This document shows positions 1-7,724 of a stretch of 17,838 nt of DNA, one piece after another. The notes beneath the pieces were generated by a model. The model had not been told where the DNA came from and did not search any database. It saw nothing but the letters and a program-made list of their open reading frames with translations. The DNA comes from Chloroflexota bacterium (GTDB taxonomy: Bacteria > Chloroflexota > Anaerolineae > Anaerolineales > UBA11858): positions 1 to 17,838 of the forward strand of contig DAOUWT010000018.1 in assembly GCA_030666985.1 (NCBI GenBank), written 5' to 3'. Positions within the stretch are counted from its first letter, which is position 1, and the number at the start of each line of letters is the position of its first letter. The translations under genes were made by a program, and so were the position numbers.

Positions 1-733
1 CTACCAGGATAGCCATGACGGCAGTTAGAATCGCTCCAACCAGGATCAAGCTATCCCGCATCAACGGGATGCCAGCGATGATGAACGTCCCCAACCCGCC
101 GGCGCCGATGAATGCTCCCAGTGCGGCCGTGCCAACGTTGATCACAGCCGCGGTGCGCATCCCTGCAAACATGACGGGAAAGGACAGCGGCAGTTCGATT
201 TGCAGCAAGATCTGGCGAGTTGTCATCCCCATCCCCGTAGCTGCTTCGATGATGTTGGGGTCTACTTCCTCTATCCCGGTAGCTGTGTTGCGCACGATGG
301 GCAACAGAGCATACAGCCAGAGGGCAAAGATAGCGGTTTTGAAACCGATGCCGAGGATGCCCATAAAAACGGCCAGGATAGCGATGCTGGGCACCGACTG
401 CCCGATATTGGCCACGCCCAGGATAAGGCCCGAGAAATCGCGGAATCCCTGTCTAGTAATCAGGATACCGGCCGGCACTGCGACGGCGATAGCCAATGCT
501 GTGGAGACGAGGATGAGACGCAGGTGCTCTGCGGCAGCATCCGTGACGCGCTTGAAACCGATCTCGTAGCTGCCCAGCATGTTCGCTTCCATGCTCCCCG
601 GTTCGATGGGGAGCAGTAGTTGGTTGTAGACGAGTATCACCACGATGATCATGAGAACCGGGATTGGCGTCCAGCCCAGCATGTCACTGATGGAAGGAAA
701 ATCAAAGCGGCTAAAGATACCTTTCTTTTTCAT
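1..733 (-). CDS. Betaine/choline-type ABC transporter permease (OpuC/ProW family), 3' end missing
   Basis: Inner-membrane permease of a quaternary-amine importer. Reading the minus strand from ATG at 733 gives 244 residues without a stop before the window edge, so the C-terminus is missing. It has a basic N-terminus (MKKKGIFSRF), hydrophobic segments, the family stretch around SVPSIAILAVFMGILGIG, the LPIVRNTATGI motif, and the EAA loop (EAATGMGMTTRQILLQIELP) that docks on the ATPase. A strong GAGGAGG ribosome site lies inside the end of the ATPase gene, whose stop is 3 bases upstream, so the two are probably translationally coupled. This permease has the ordinary compact layout, unlike the larger permease at the head of the operon. 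The substrate could be glycine betaine, choline, carnitine or a similar compound; sequence alone does not decide. A substrate-binding protein may follow outside the window. Confidence 0.9.
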   Translation of the reverse strand, partial: MKKKGIFSRFDFPSISDMLGWTPIPVLMIIVVILVYNQLLLPIEPGSMEANMLGSYEIGFKRVTDAAAEHLRLILVSTALAIAVAVPAGILITRQGFRDFSGLILGVANIGQSVPSIAILAVFMGILGIGFKTAIFALWLYALLPIVRNTATGIEEVDPNIIEAATGMGMTTRQILLQIELPLSFPVMFAGMRTAAVINVGTAALGAFIGAGGLGTFIIAGIPLMRDSLILVGAILTAVMAILV

Positions 734-736
734 TGG

Positions 737-1879
737 TTATGCCTCCTCTCCCTCAGCAGCAGCTGCACTCTCGATGACAGCCTCGTGGATCATATTCGTG
801 TCGATCAAGCCTCGCACGCGGTTTTGGGCGTCCACAACGCAGACGTTGGCGTAGTCAACCACCAGCATCTCCGATAAAGCGTCTTTCAAGCTGGTAGTCA
901 ACGGGATGGTGGTGGCTGCCGGCTCCACGAATTCGTCCACCCAGCCAGTCTTGCCTTTCAGGTCCCTGACCCGGACGTATCCTTTCAACGTTCGGTCGGC
1001 GTCGACCACGTAGGCAAACCTGATCCCTTGTTCAGCCATGAAGCCCGCGGCCTGCTCCACATTCTGCGTAGTTTGAATCAGCGGTGGACGCGCATTCATC
1101 ACCTCTTCTACCCGCACCAGGTTGAGCCGCTTGAGTGCCCGGTCAGCCCCAACGAAATCTTCCACGAACTCGTTGGCCGGATGAGCCAGGATATTGGCCG
1201 GTGAATCGAATTGCTCCAGGAAACCGCCCACGTTGAGGATGCAGATCTTGTCACCCATCTTGATGGCTTCGTCGATGTCGTGGGTAACAAACAAGATCGT
1301 CTTTTTGATCTCTTGCTGTAAGCGCAGAAACTCATTTTGTAGTATGTTACGGTTGATGGGGTCAATGGCCCCGAAAGGCTCATCCATCAACATAACCGGC
1401 GGGTCGGTGGCCATGCCACGGGCCACGCCGATGCGCTGCCGCTGCCCGCCCGATAGTTCGTGGGGGTAACGATCCAAGAACTCGACAGGCATGTTCATCA
1501 TTGTGACTAAGTCTTCCGCCCGGCGGCGGATGCGGGCCTCGTCCCAATCCAACAACTGAGGCACTGTACCTATATTCTCCAAGATGGTGCGATGGGGAAA
1601 AAGTCCTATCTGCTGGATGATATAGCCAATACTGCGCCGCAACTGAATGGGGTCTATTTTGAGCACATTGCTCATATCGCCCCGCTCGTCCAGCACGAAG
1701 ATAGCCCCGTCGGTTGCATCGATTAGCCGGTTGACCATCTTCATAGCTGTGGTCTTGCCGCAACCGGAAGGGCCGACGATGGTGCATATCTCCCCGGTGG
1801 GGACAGTGAACGATAGCTTATCTACCGCGGGTGACGACATTCCGGGGTAAATTTTGGTTACATTCTCGAACTTGATCAT
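737..1879 (-). CDS. Betaine/choline ABC transporter ATP-binding protein with tandem CBS domains (OpuCA/ProV family)
   Basis: The 380-residue ATPase of the importer, acting at the cytoplasmic face of the membrane. It shows Walker A GPSGCGKTT (36-44), the Q-loop region near IIQQIGLF (87-94), the signature LSGGQRQR (142-149), Walker B VMLMDEP (162-168) and the switch histidine at 200 (FVTHDIDEA). Residues about 255-370 form a CBS pair (EEVMNARPPL..., then VEPAATTIPLTTSL...). In the OpuA/OpuC/ProV families such domains are known to sense ionic strength or regulate transport. Length and order fit the family. ATG at 1879 is preceded by GAAGGAG. The gene follows the first permease by 27 bases and precedes the second by 3 bases, forming one operon. 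Assignment to the betaine/choline class is firm, but the exact substrate is not known. Confidence 0.95.
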   Translation of the reverse strand: MIKFENVTKIYPGMSSPAVDKLSFTVPTGEICTIVGPSGCGKTTAMKMVNRLIDATDGAIFVLDERGDMSNVLKIDPIQLRRSIGYIIQQIGLFPHRTILENIGTVPQLLDWDEARIRRRAEDLVTMMNMPVEFLDRYPHELSGGQRQRIGVARGMATDPPVMLMDEPFGAIDPINRNILQNEFLRLQQEIKKTILFVTHDIDEAIKMGDKICILNVGGFLEQFDSPANILAHPANEFVEDFVGADRALKRLNLVRVEEVMNARPPLIQTTQNVEQAAGFMAEQGIRFAYVVDADRTLKGYVRVRDLKGKTGWVDEFVEPAATTIPLTTSLKDALSEMLVVDYANVCVVDAQNRVRGLIDTNMIHEAVIESAAAAEGEEA

Positions 1880-1906
1880 TTTTGTTCTCCTTCACTTAGT
1901 TCCTGG

Positions 1907-3484
1907 TTAGGCTGCTTCTCGCCTGCCCTTCAGCCCCTCAGGGGTCAAGCGGCCTTGAAGCCAGCCCAGGAAATAGTCCACTGCCAGAGCCAGGATAGCC
2001 ACCAGGATCGCTCCGGCGTAATACCGCTTCTCCTGCGCTCGAGTGATGCCATCGAAGATGTACTGGCCCAGCGTGTCGTTGCCAATATAAGCTGCAATAG
2101 AGGCGATTCCGATCAGCATAACGATCGACACGCGCACCCCGGTCATGATGACCGGGACGGCCATGGGCAGCTTGACTTTGAGCAAAAGCTGTGCCTCTGT
2201 CATGCCCATGCCGCGTCCGGCCTCGACGATCTCCGGCGTCACCGCTTTGATGCCTGTGTAGGTGTTGCGCAGGATTGGCAGTTGGGCGTACAAGATAAGG
2301 GCAAAGGCAGCATTGAAAGGGCCAATGCCCAATGGTTTGATCATGGCACCAAACAACGCCACACTGGGGATGGTCAAGATGATGCCGGCGATGTAGAGGG
2401 TCAAATCGCCAGCCTTCTCACCGGCCAGGAAGAGTGCGTATAGAATGATGGTAAACACCGCCACGATCATCCCCACTGCGGCTGGCTTGGCAATGATCGC
2501 AGCCACGATCGCGAGCAGAGGCCCAAAATAGAGATTATCTATCCTTTTTAGCGAACGGCTCCAGTCTTTTGTCGTACTCGCAATCTGGTCAGCCATTCCT
2601 TCACCCAATAGTCCCGACGAAGCAGCCCAGAGCAGTAAGAACAAAGCCAGCGGAATTAAGATGACCAGATGGGAGAGCCGCGGTCGCTGGGCAGGCCAGG
2701 TAATGAACACACCTATCGTCACGCCGAGCACCACCGCGATAGAGACGGAGAAAGCGACCAGCCAGAGGTGGCCTAACAGCAATTCCTGTGCCGTTCCCTT
2801 GGCCCATTGATCAGCAATAAAGGCCCATTGCGTGGTAATGACATTCTCCTCTCCGGCGGCGAACATGGAGGCTATCCTCAGGATTCCCCATGCAACCAAT
2901 GGCGTGCCGAATGTGTAGAAGACCGCACTGGATTGCATCTCGTGCGCCGCTTGCAGCGCAAACAGCAACAAGAGAAACCCATAGAGAGCAAACAGGATAA
3001 CGAAGATACCTGCCACTCCCACAGGACTCAGGGGGTTAAGAACAGCAGTCAACGTCAGCCCCAGTTTTTCGCCCACGAAGAGAAAGGCAACTACGATCAT
3101 GCCCAGAGGGACAGTAACGAGGGACAACAAATAACTCTGCTGTGAAAAGCTGCCTATTCCGTTAAACCCTCTGGCAATAAAGAATAAGAGCAAGCTGATG
3201 ATGAAAAAGTCGGCTTCGGTGAAAAAGATCATGCGCAACAGATCAATCAATATAGCCTCTGTTCTCATCTCAGTTACCAGGGTAGCCGGTTTGATAGCCA
3301 ATGCCCATAAACCGAGCACCAACCCCAAAAGACCCACCCCCAGCACCGTCTTCAGTGGGTCGGCTCTAGCCCTCTGGGCGCGAAAAGTGTCCAGGTTGGG
3401 TTGGGTCAGTACGTTCATCCAACCATCTAACAGTTCGCGCCAAAACCTGTTTTGGGCTTTGGTTTGCGTTTTTTCTGCTTGCAT
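1907..3484 (-). CDS. ABC transporter permease with Yip1-like N-terminal membrane region and internal insertion (OpuC/ProW family)
   Basis: A 525-residue permease, far larger than the usual 210-300 residues of OpuCB/ProW proteins. Residues about 45-210 form a separate membrane region of several helices (for example 92-104, 117-137, 155-178), which I judge Yip1-like by pattern. The transporter domain begins near 235 (LLLGHLWLVAFSVSIAVVLG). It is interrupted after GVFITWPAQRP (258-268) by about 90 residues with further hydrophobic segments (272-288, 318-352), then resumes at LTLYIAGIILTIPSVALFG. It contains LPILRNTYTGI (402-412) and an intact EAA loop (EAGRGMGMTEAQLLLKVKLP, 421-440). ATG at 3484 has a near-perfect AAGGAGGA site. 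It heads the transporter operon, 43 bases after the GntR gene. The transporter assignment is secure; the roles of the N-terminal region and the insertion are unknown. Confidence 0.9.
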   Translation of the reverse strand: MQAEKTQTKAQNRFWRELLDGWMNVLTQPNLDTFRAQRARADPLKTVLGVGLLGLVLGLWALAIKPATLVTEMRTEAILIDLLRMIFFTEADFFIISLLLFFIARGFNGIGSFSQQSYLLSLVTVPLGMIVVAFLFVGEKLGLTLTAVLNPLSPVGVAGIFVILFALYGFLLLLFALQAAHEMQSSAVFYTFGTPLVAWGILRIASMFAAGEENVITTQWAFIADQWAKGTAQELLLGHLWLVAFSVSIAVVLGVTIGVFITWPAQRPRLSHLVILIPLALFLLLWAASSGLLGEGMADQIASTTKDWSRSLKRIDNLYFGPLLAIVAAIIAKPAAVGMIVAVFTIILYALFLAGEKAGDLTLYIAGIILTIPSVALFGAMIKPLGIGPFNAAFALILYAQLPILRNTYTGIKAVTPEIVEAGRGMGMTEAQLLLKVKLPMAVPVIMTGVRVSIVMLIGIASIAAYIGNDTLGQYIFDGITRAQEKRYYAGAILVAILALAVDYFLGWLQGRLTPEGLKGRREAA

Positions 3485-3527
3485 AATTCCTCCTTTTTTA
3501 TCTTTACTAGAACGAGATGAATGTTTT

Positions 3528-4244
3528 TTAATCAGTTTGTGTGTTCAAATACCAAGCAGCTCCATCTTTCTCCATTACATGGGCCATGGTAATTTCTTGA
3601 GTTGTGTTCACTTCGCTAATAATGCTTTGTTTTGCTTTTTCAGCATCATGGGTACGCAAAGCTTCAATTACCAGTTGGTGTCGGTCCTCTATTTCCTGAC
3701 CATTGTATATGAAAACCAGGAAACGGGACAATCTGTCGTGGATCTGTCCTAATGCTTCTGCTAGTTCCTGGTTTCCCGATGCCTGCGCAATGAGGTAATG
3801 AAAGCGGCGATTCTCGATGGTGTAGCGGTCACGAGATACGTCGTCATCGCCAGCATAACCGGCATGAATGTTTTCCAGTTGAGTAAGTTGTCCTTCGGTG
3901 ATTTTCGGGGCAGCCCTTTCTATAGAAGCTATCTCAAGTATTGCTCGCAATTCGAGCATATCACGCAATTCTTTCAGTGTGACTTTCGTGACGTAAAATC
4001 CCGCGTGGGGCTTGGTAGTCACTAGCCCTTCTTGGTCAAGCATCTGGAGTGCCTCGCGGATTGGCGTGACACTGGTTCCGTGGACTTTTGCGAGTTCATC
4101 CAATTTTAGCCATTTGCCAGGCTGATATTTTCCCAAGACAATAGAACGGCGAATTTCTTTGTATACCATGTTCTTAGTTGTGTCACGGGATTGTGAATTG
4201 ACCATGGGTATAATTCCTGGCTCGCGATTTCTAACTACATTCAT
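3528..4244 (-). CDS. GntR-family transcriptional regulator, FadR/FCD subfamily
   Basis: A DNA-binding regulator of 238 residues. The winged helix covers about 25-88, with YKEIRRSIVLGKYQPG and TSVTPIREALQMLDQEGLV. The C-terminal FCD effector domain (about 95-215) contains ELRAILEIASIERAA and FHYLIAQASGNQEL, with His149 and His189 at likely metal-ligand positions. At the third usual histidine position I see Glu211 instead. The open frame extends to an ATG at 4358, but that lies between the predicted -10 box and the transcript start, so I take ATG 4244 (upstream GGAAGAG); ATG 4205 is also possible. The transporter operon begins 43 bases downstream in the same direction. The protein therefore probably controls betaine uptake and itself, responding to the amine or a breakdown product. 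That role is inferred from position. Confidence 0.88.
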   Translation of the reverse strand: MNVVRNREPGIIPMVNSQSRDTTKNMVYKEIRRSIVLGKYQPGKWLKLDELAKVHGTSVTPIREALQMLDQEGLVTTKPHAGFYVTKVTLKELRDMLELRAILEIASIERAAPKITEGQLTQLENIHAGYAGDDDVSRDRYTIENRRFHYLIAQASGNQELAEALGQIHDRLSRFLVFIYNGQEIEDRHQLVIEALRTHDAEKAKQSIISEVNTTQEITMAHVMEKDGAAWYLNTQTD

Positions 4245-4359
4245 GTACTCTTCCGAATGCTCCGAGAGGATCATTGTTTGGCTGGTAGCGAGTTGGATTA
4301 CCCCCCTTCGAGTATAGTATTGGCTTAACAAGAGCATTTGGAAAATAACTGCTTGCATT

Positions 4360-4388
4360 ATTGTATGCTAAGTTATATAAAATGTCAA
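4360..4388 (-). promoter_or_regulatory. Sigma-70-type promoter for the GntR/ABC transporter operon
   Basis: On the minus strand there is TTGACA (4388-4383), a 17-base spacer and TACAAT (4365-4360), near the sigma-70 consensus. The surrounding sequence is very AT-rich. Transcription would begin near 4353 and run into the GntR gene and probably the transporter genes. An imperfect inverted repeat, GCAT-6-ATGC, overlaps the -10 box and could be an operator. This is a sequence prediction only. Confidence 0.65.
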
Positions 4389-4451
4389 ATGAAATATAAT
4401 GTAAAGGTATAATCGTATATTTTTTACACTTTGGGAGTATCTTCTCAATAT

Positions 4452-4541
4452 TTTAAGGTAGGGCTGATCCGTCTCTCTGTGGGCCTGGAGGATGCGGCGG
4501 ATATTAAGGCTGATTTAGAGCAAGCTCTGGGGGATAAGTGA
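4452..4541 (+). pseudogene. C-terminal remnant of a Cys/Met-metabolism PLP-dependent enzyme
   Basis: The plus strand reads FKVGLIRLSVGLEDAAD followed by IKADLEQALGDK and a TGA stop. The stretch GLIRLSVGLED plus an xxADLEQAL tail is the hallmark C-terminus of the Cys/Met metabolism PLP enzyme family (cystathionine gamma-synthase/lyase, O-acetylhomoserine sulfhydrylase, methionine gamma-lyase). Only about 29 codons remain. Upstream the frame gives no family sequence and the region becomes the AT-rich promoter of the divergent GntR gene. No start or catalytic lysine domain is present, so it cannot be a working enzyme. It is probably the stub left by a deletion or rearrangement. Which family member it came from cannot be decided. 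Confidence 0.7.
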
Positions 4542-4551
4542 TGGCGTGTTC

Positions 4552-6843
4552 CTATTGCCCTGGTGCCATCTCGAAATAGCAGATCCTCGGGTCCGATGTG
4601 CCGTAGCCGCTTATGATCTTGGTTCCGTCGGGCGAGATACGGACAGCCATTGTCGAATGCAAATAGGGGTGTTCTGATTGATCGATAGGGGCCGTTCCCT
4701 GGTGACGCCAGAGTAGGTTTCCCTGGGCATCGTAGAGAAGCGTGGTGTAATTCCCTCCGCCAACCGCTATATACCTGCCATCAGGGGTAATGTCGATCCC
4801 GTTATGCCCCGCCCCTCCGGCGCTGTCACCCACGGGAATCTGGCGATACCACAGCAGCTCCCCCTCGCCGCTATAGGCGAACAGGTTGCCATTATGTGCC
4901 AGAGCAACCACTAGTGATCCATCTGCCGACATGGCGCCGTAAGTCAGCACTCGGAGGTCACGCCTCCATAGCAGATCACCATCCCCGTTGTACATAGAGA
5001 TATAGTCCCCCTTGTCTGGGATCATGATGCGAGACATGTCTGGGCTGGTCCATATTATATATGGCAGCCCGCTGAATTCGTACCGCCGCCAGATGATCTC
5101 TCCGCTCGTGTCAATAAGGTGAACCACGGGGCCTGCCAACAGGTGCTGACCATCAGGGGTGAAGGCAACTTGCCTAACCTTTTGGAAACCCGTGTCCAGC
5201 CCCCATAATTCGCCGCCGCTGCTGGCATTGTAGAGACCAAGCGAGAGACCGCTTTCGGTGGGGCCAAAGGCAACAAGCTGCTTGTCGGGGGAGATGGCAA
5301 TATCGAGCGTCTCGGTGGGGGGAGACTTGCGCCAAAGCTCAGAGCCGTCCGCGTCCCAGAGATAAGCATAATTGCTGTCGCCCTGATTGTAGGCGTGGGT
5401 GCCGCAGGCTACCAGTGAGCCATCGGTGGAGATGTCGACGGCCCAGGACTGGTCGGGCAGGGGCTTGGCCCAGAGGATGCGCCCCTCGGCGTCAAGGAGG
5501 GGGATCTCGGTGGGAAGGGTGTCCGGGTCGTCATGGTCGGGGTGCTTGCCCATGGCGACGGCGAAGCGGTCCCAGGCCTCATTCATCTCTATCTCCCAGA
5601 CCCCGGGTGACCAGAGCGGAGTCTCCCACTTGAGGTCGTAAGCGACCGGTTCATCGAGAGGAACCAGGCTTATATCCAGGTGAAGGGGCATCTGGCTGCG
5701 GGGCCTGAGATAATTTTCATGGATATAGGTGTGGTAGCCCGCCTTCTGCACCATCAGAACATAACCTGGCATTTCTGTGTAAGGGGCATAATGATCGTTG
5801 ACCACATCAATATCCCAAACGCTTTGGATATAGCTGCCATTATCTTGGGTGGCCTTCAGCATATCGAATGGCATGATACGTGTGGTGGGGCCAAGCCATA
5901 AACTGACCGCCGCATCCTGGATGGGCTGCCCGGTTTCTGCGTCGGTAACAAGACCCTCGACCATTGCGGTCGCGTCAGCATTTCCCTCTGCCTGACCAGC
6001 CTGCAACTGGGGATAAGCAACCACGGTGAACGAGAAAACCAGTCTTTCCTGGTATTGGCTCGAACGCGCCTCGACAGTGAAGGTGGTTTCTTGAGTTTGC
6101 GAATACCTGAATGGCGGCAGAGCTACCAGAATGTCTCCCCCTTCTTCCCCGGGAATCTGGTTGGTTGGTACCGGGCCGGCAGCGCCAACTTGCTCCCAGC
6201 CTTCGGGGATTTCTGAAGTTATTTCGATAAAGAAGTCGTTGTCATTGCCGGCAAGATCAACGACATGCACGGGGATAAGCGTTGTTTGATAGTCGTCATA
6301 AAAAGCATATTTGTCATAATATGTAACTTGGAAGAATGAATTCTCGACTGTTACCAGTTCTCCAACCGGCAGAGGCGTTTCAGGGAAGGGGGCGAGTGCG
6401 TTTGGGGCAGAGCCTACGGGAACGGGGTCTTCTTCTACCTCTGGCGCAGGTGCTTGCGGCGCGTCTTCCGGCGCATCTACTGTTTCTCCTGGGGGAGGTT
6501 CGGGGGGGCTGGGGGGTTCTTCATCTACACAGGTGGTTATGGCATCCCTTTCACCTTGGCTGGGCTGGCGTTTGCCGGTATCTATTTCATGCCAGGTGCT
6601 AGCCCCTATTGCGCTTTCGATACACTCCCGGAGGGGGCCGGGAACCGGTTGCGGGAGGACGAGAGGGGCCTGCTCCGCTTCTGGCGGCGGCGCAGCAGTT
6701 GGAGTATCCTGGTCTGCATCTGCTTGATTTTCAACATCAGGAAGCCGAGCAGATTCTGTGGCAGGTGGTTGTTTTGTGCTGCAGCTACTCAGGCTAATCC
6801 AAAGACACGCGATCAACAGAATAGAACTTATTATTTTCTTCAT
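4552..6843 (-). CDS. Large lipoprotein: proline/acid-rich linker, carboxypeptidase-regulatory-like domain and PQQ/WD40-like beta-propeller
   Basis: An exported 763-residue protein of unknown role. The N-terminus MKKIISSILLIACLWISLSSC is a lipoprotein signal with the lipobox LSSC, giving lipidated Cys21. Residues 25-160 are low-complexity, rich in Pro, Glu and Ala, and look like a surface spacer, broken by a short segment with two cysteines (about 70-106). Residues about 165-280 look like a beta-sandwich. Residues 295-395 (VEGLVTDAETGQPIQDAAVSL) match a carboxypeptidase-regulatory-like fold. From about 415 to the end there are some seven repeats of the type 'D..G..LW...... SPDG..', a beta-propeller. 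ATG at 6843 has an AAAGGAG site. The gene stands alone between repeats and converges on the PLP-enzyme remnant. No catalytic motif is recognised; binding or sensing at the cell surface is a guess. Confidence 0.85.
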   Translation of the reverse strand: MKKIISSILLIACLWISLSSCSTKQPPATESARLPDVENQADADQDTPTAAPPPEAEQAPLVLPQPVPGPLRECIESAIGASTWHEIDTGKRQPSQGERDAITTCVDEEPPSPPEPPPGETVDAPEDAPQAPAPEVEEDPVPVGSAPNALAPFPETPLPVGELVTVENSFFQVTYYDKYAFYDDYQTTLIPVHVVDLAGNDNDFFIEITSEIPEGWEQVGAAGPVPTNQIPGEEGGDILVALPPFRYSQTQETTFTVEARSSQYQERLVFSFTVVAYPQLQAGQAEGNADATAMVEGLVTDAETGQPIQDAAVSLWLGPTTRIMPFDMLKATQDNGSYIQSVWDIDVVNDHYAPYTEMPGYVLMVQKAGYHTYIHENYLRPRSQMPLHLDISLVPLDEPVAYDLKWETPLWSPGVWEIEMNEAWDRFAVAMGKHPDHDDPDTLPTEIPLLDAEGRILWAKPLPDQSWAVDISTDGSLVACGTHAYNQGDSNYAYLWDADGSELWRKSPPTETLDIAISPDKQLVAFGPTESGLSLGLYNASSGGELWGLDTGFQKVRQVAFTPDGQHLLAGPVVHLIDTSGEIIWRRYEFSGLPYIIWTSPDMSRIMIPDKGDYISMYNGDGDLLWRRDLRVLTYGAMSADGSLVVALAHNGNLFAYSGEGELLWYRQIPVGDSAGGAGHNGIDITPDGRYIAVGGGNYTTLLYDAQGNLLWRHQGTAPIDQSEHPYLHSTMAVRISPDGTKIISGYGTSDPRICYFEMAPGQ

Positions 6844-6923
6844 TCTCTTTTTTCTCCTTTATTTCTGCCTGAAATTTTTTCGACAGTCGATTCTTTTTCT
6901 CCATACTCTTTTATTGCAGTACC

Positions 6924-7042
6924 GCAAAAGTCCCCTTGTAGAACTTTTCGTTTTACTTGGGTAGTAGTCCAACCGGGTTGGACGGGTCTATAAAACGTCC
7001 CCGCCAATGCGATTGGCTCGCTACCCACCGGGGGACTTTTGC
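6924..7042. repeat. Compact structured element bounded by 12-base inverted repeats (MITE-like)
   Basis: GCAAAAGTCCCC at 6924-6935 is repeated exactly inverted (GGGGACTTTTGC) at 7031-7042. Inside are three more palindromes: TCCAACC-G-GGTTGGA (6968-6982), GGACG...CGTCC (6980-7000) and GCCAAT-GCG-ATTGGC (7003-7017). I see no convincing coding sequence. This could be a small non-autonomous mobile element or a structured RNA. No target-site duplication is obvious. Confidence 0.45.
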
Positions 7043-7071
7043 TCCATTGCCTTTTATTGTAACCGAAGTTG

Positions 7072-7116
7072 GGTATCAGGAACGCGGTTCCTCAAAGGAA
7101 CCGCGTTCCTGATACC
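7072..7116. repeat. Perfect 21-base inverted repeat with 3-base loop at the LysE 3' end
   Basis: The left arm (7072-7092, beginning GGTATCAGGAACG) is exactly complementary to the right arm (7096-7116), leaving a CAA loop at 7093-7095. The stop codon and last codons of the LysE-type gene lie inside it. A transcript in either direction would fold into a very stable hairpin. There is no clear T-run on either side, so it may act as an RNA-stabilising or REP-like element rather than a classical terminator. Confidence 0.7.
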
Positions 7117-7724
7117 GCACTCAAAAGAGCGAAGACTCCAAACCCGGTGATGATTGTGCCCGAAACTTTGTTGACCCAATACAACCCGTGAGTGTTGAAT
7201 TTTTCCCGAAAGAGGCCCACGCCGCTACTCAAGAGCAGCCACCACAGAGCGGAGCCAATGAAAACTCCCCATACCAAAACTGCTGCCGAAGCGTAGTCTC
7301 CGCTTGTGTTCGCCAGCCCCAAACCGGCAAATATGGCCGCGAACGAGAGAATTGTCAGGGGGTTGGTGAGGGTTAGAAGAAACGTTGACGCATACGCCCC
7401 TGCCAGACCACTCCCCATGGATGGGTTTGTTCCCTCCCCCGGTTTGGCGAAGAAGGTTTTGAGTCCCAGGTAGATCAGAAAGAGTCCCCCAATGAGGCGC
7501 AGCCATGTTTGTTGGGTGACCAAAAAATCTGAAATGAAAGTTAATCCAAATGCGGCAATGACGCCATAAACCGCGTCCGCGCTGGCAGCTCCCAGTCCTG
7601 AAGCGAGTCCAATTGTGCGACCTTCTGCCAATGTCCGGCGCATGCACAATAGGCCAATAGGCCCCACGGGCGCGGCAATGGAGATGCCTATGGTTAGGCC
7701 TTCGAGCAGTAATGTTATGTTCAT
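7092..7724 (-). CDS. LysE/RhtB-family amino-acid exporter
   Basis: A 210-residue inner-membrane protein with about six hydrophobic segments. The N-terminal motif GISIAAPVGPIGLLCMRRTLAEGRTIGLASGLGAASAD is typical of LysE/RhtB exporters (the 'PVGP' motif followed by a G..G.G...D loop). NPLTILSFAAIFAGLG matches the conserved NP segment of the family. Length agrees with the usual 200-220. ATG at 7724 overlaps the stop of the polyferredoxin gene in the string TAATG, indicating translational coupling. The last codons (SGTRFL) are encoded by one arm of a perfect hairpin, suggesting that a palindrome inserted there and reshaped the C-terminus. The substrate is unknown; family members export amino acids or other small amines, so removal of a demethylation product is possible but unproven. 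Confidence 0.9.
   Translation of the reverse strand: MNITLLLEGLTIGISIAAPVGPIGLLCMRRTLAEGRTIGLASGLGAASADAVYGVIAAFGLTFISDFLVTQQTWLRLIGGLFLIYLGLKTFFAKPGEGTNPSMGSGLAGAYASTFLLTLTNPLTILSFAAIFAGLGLANTSGDYASAAVLVWGVFIGSALWWLLLSSGVGLFREKFNTHGLYWVNKVSGTIITGFGVFALLSAVSGTRFL

Noticed and set aside
15..569. Open frame on the plus strand of 184 codons
   Set aside because: It is antisense to the clear ABC permease on the minus strand and has no family motifs or ribosome site.
6840..7028. Small minus-strand frame of 62 codons upstream of the lipoprotein gene
   Set aside because: It covers the palindrome-rich element and runs over the lipoprotein start; the sequence is explained by the repeats.
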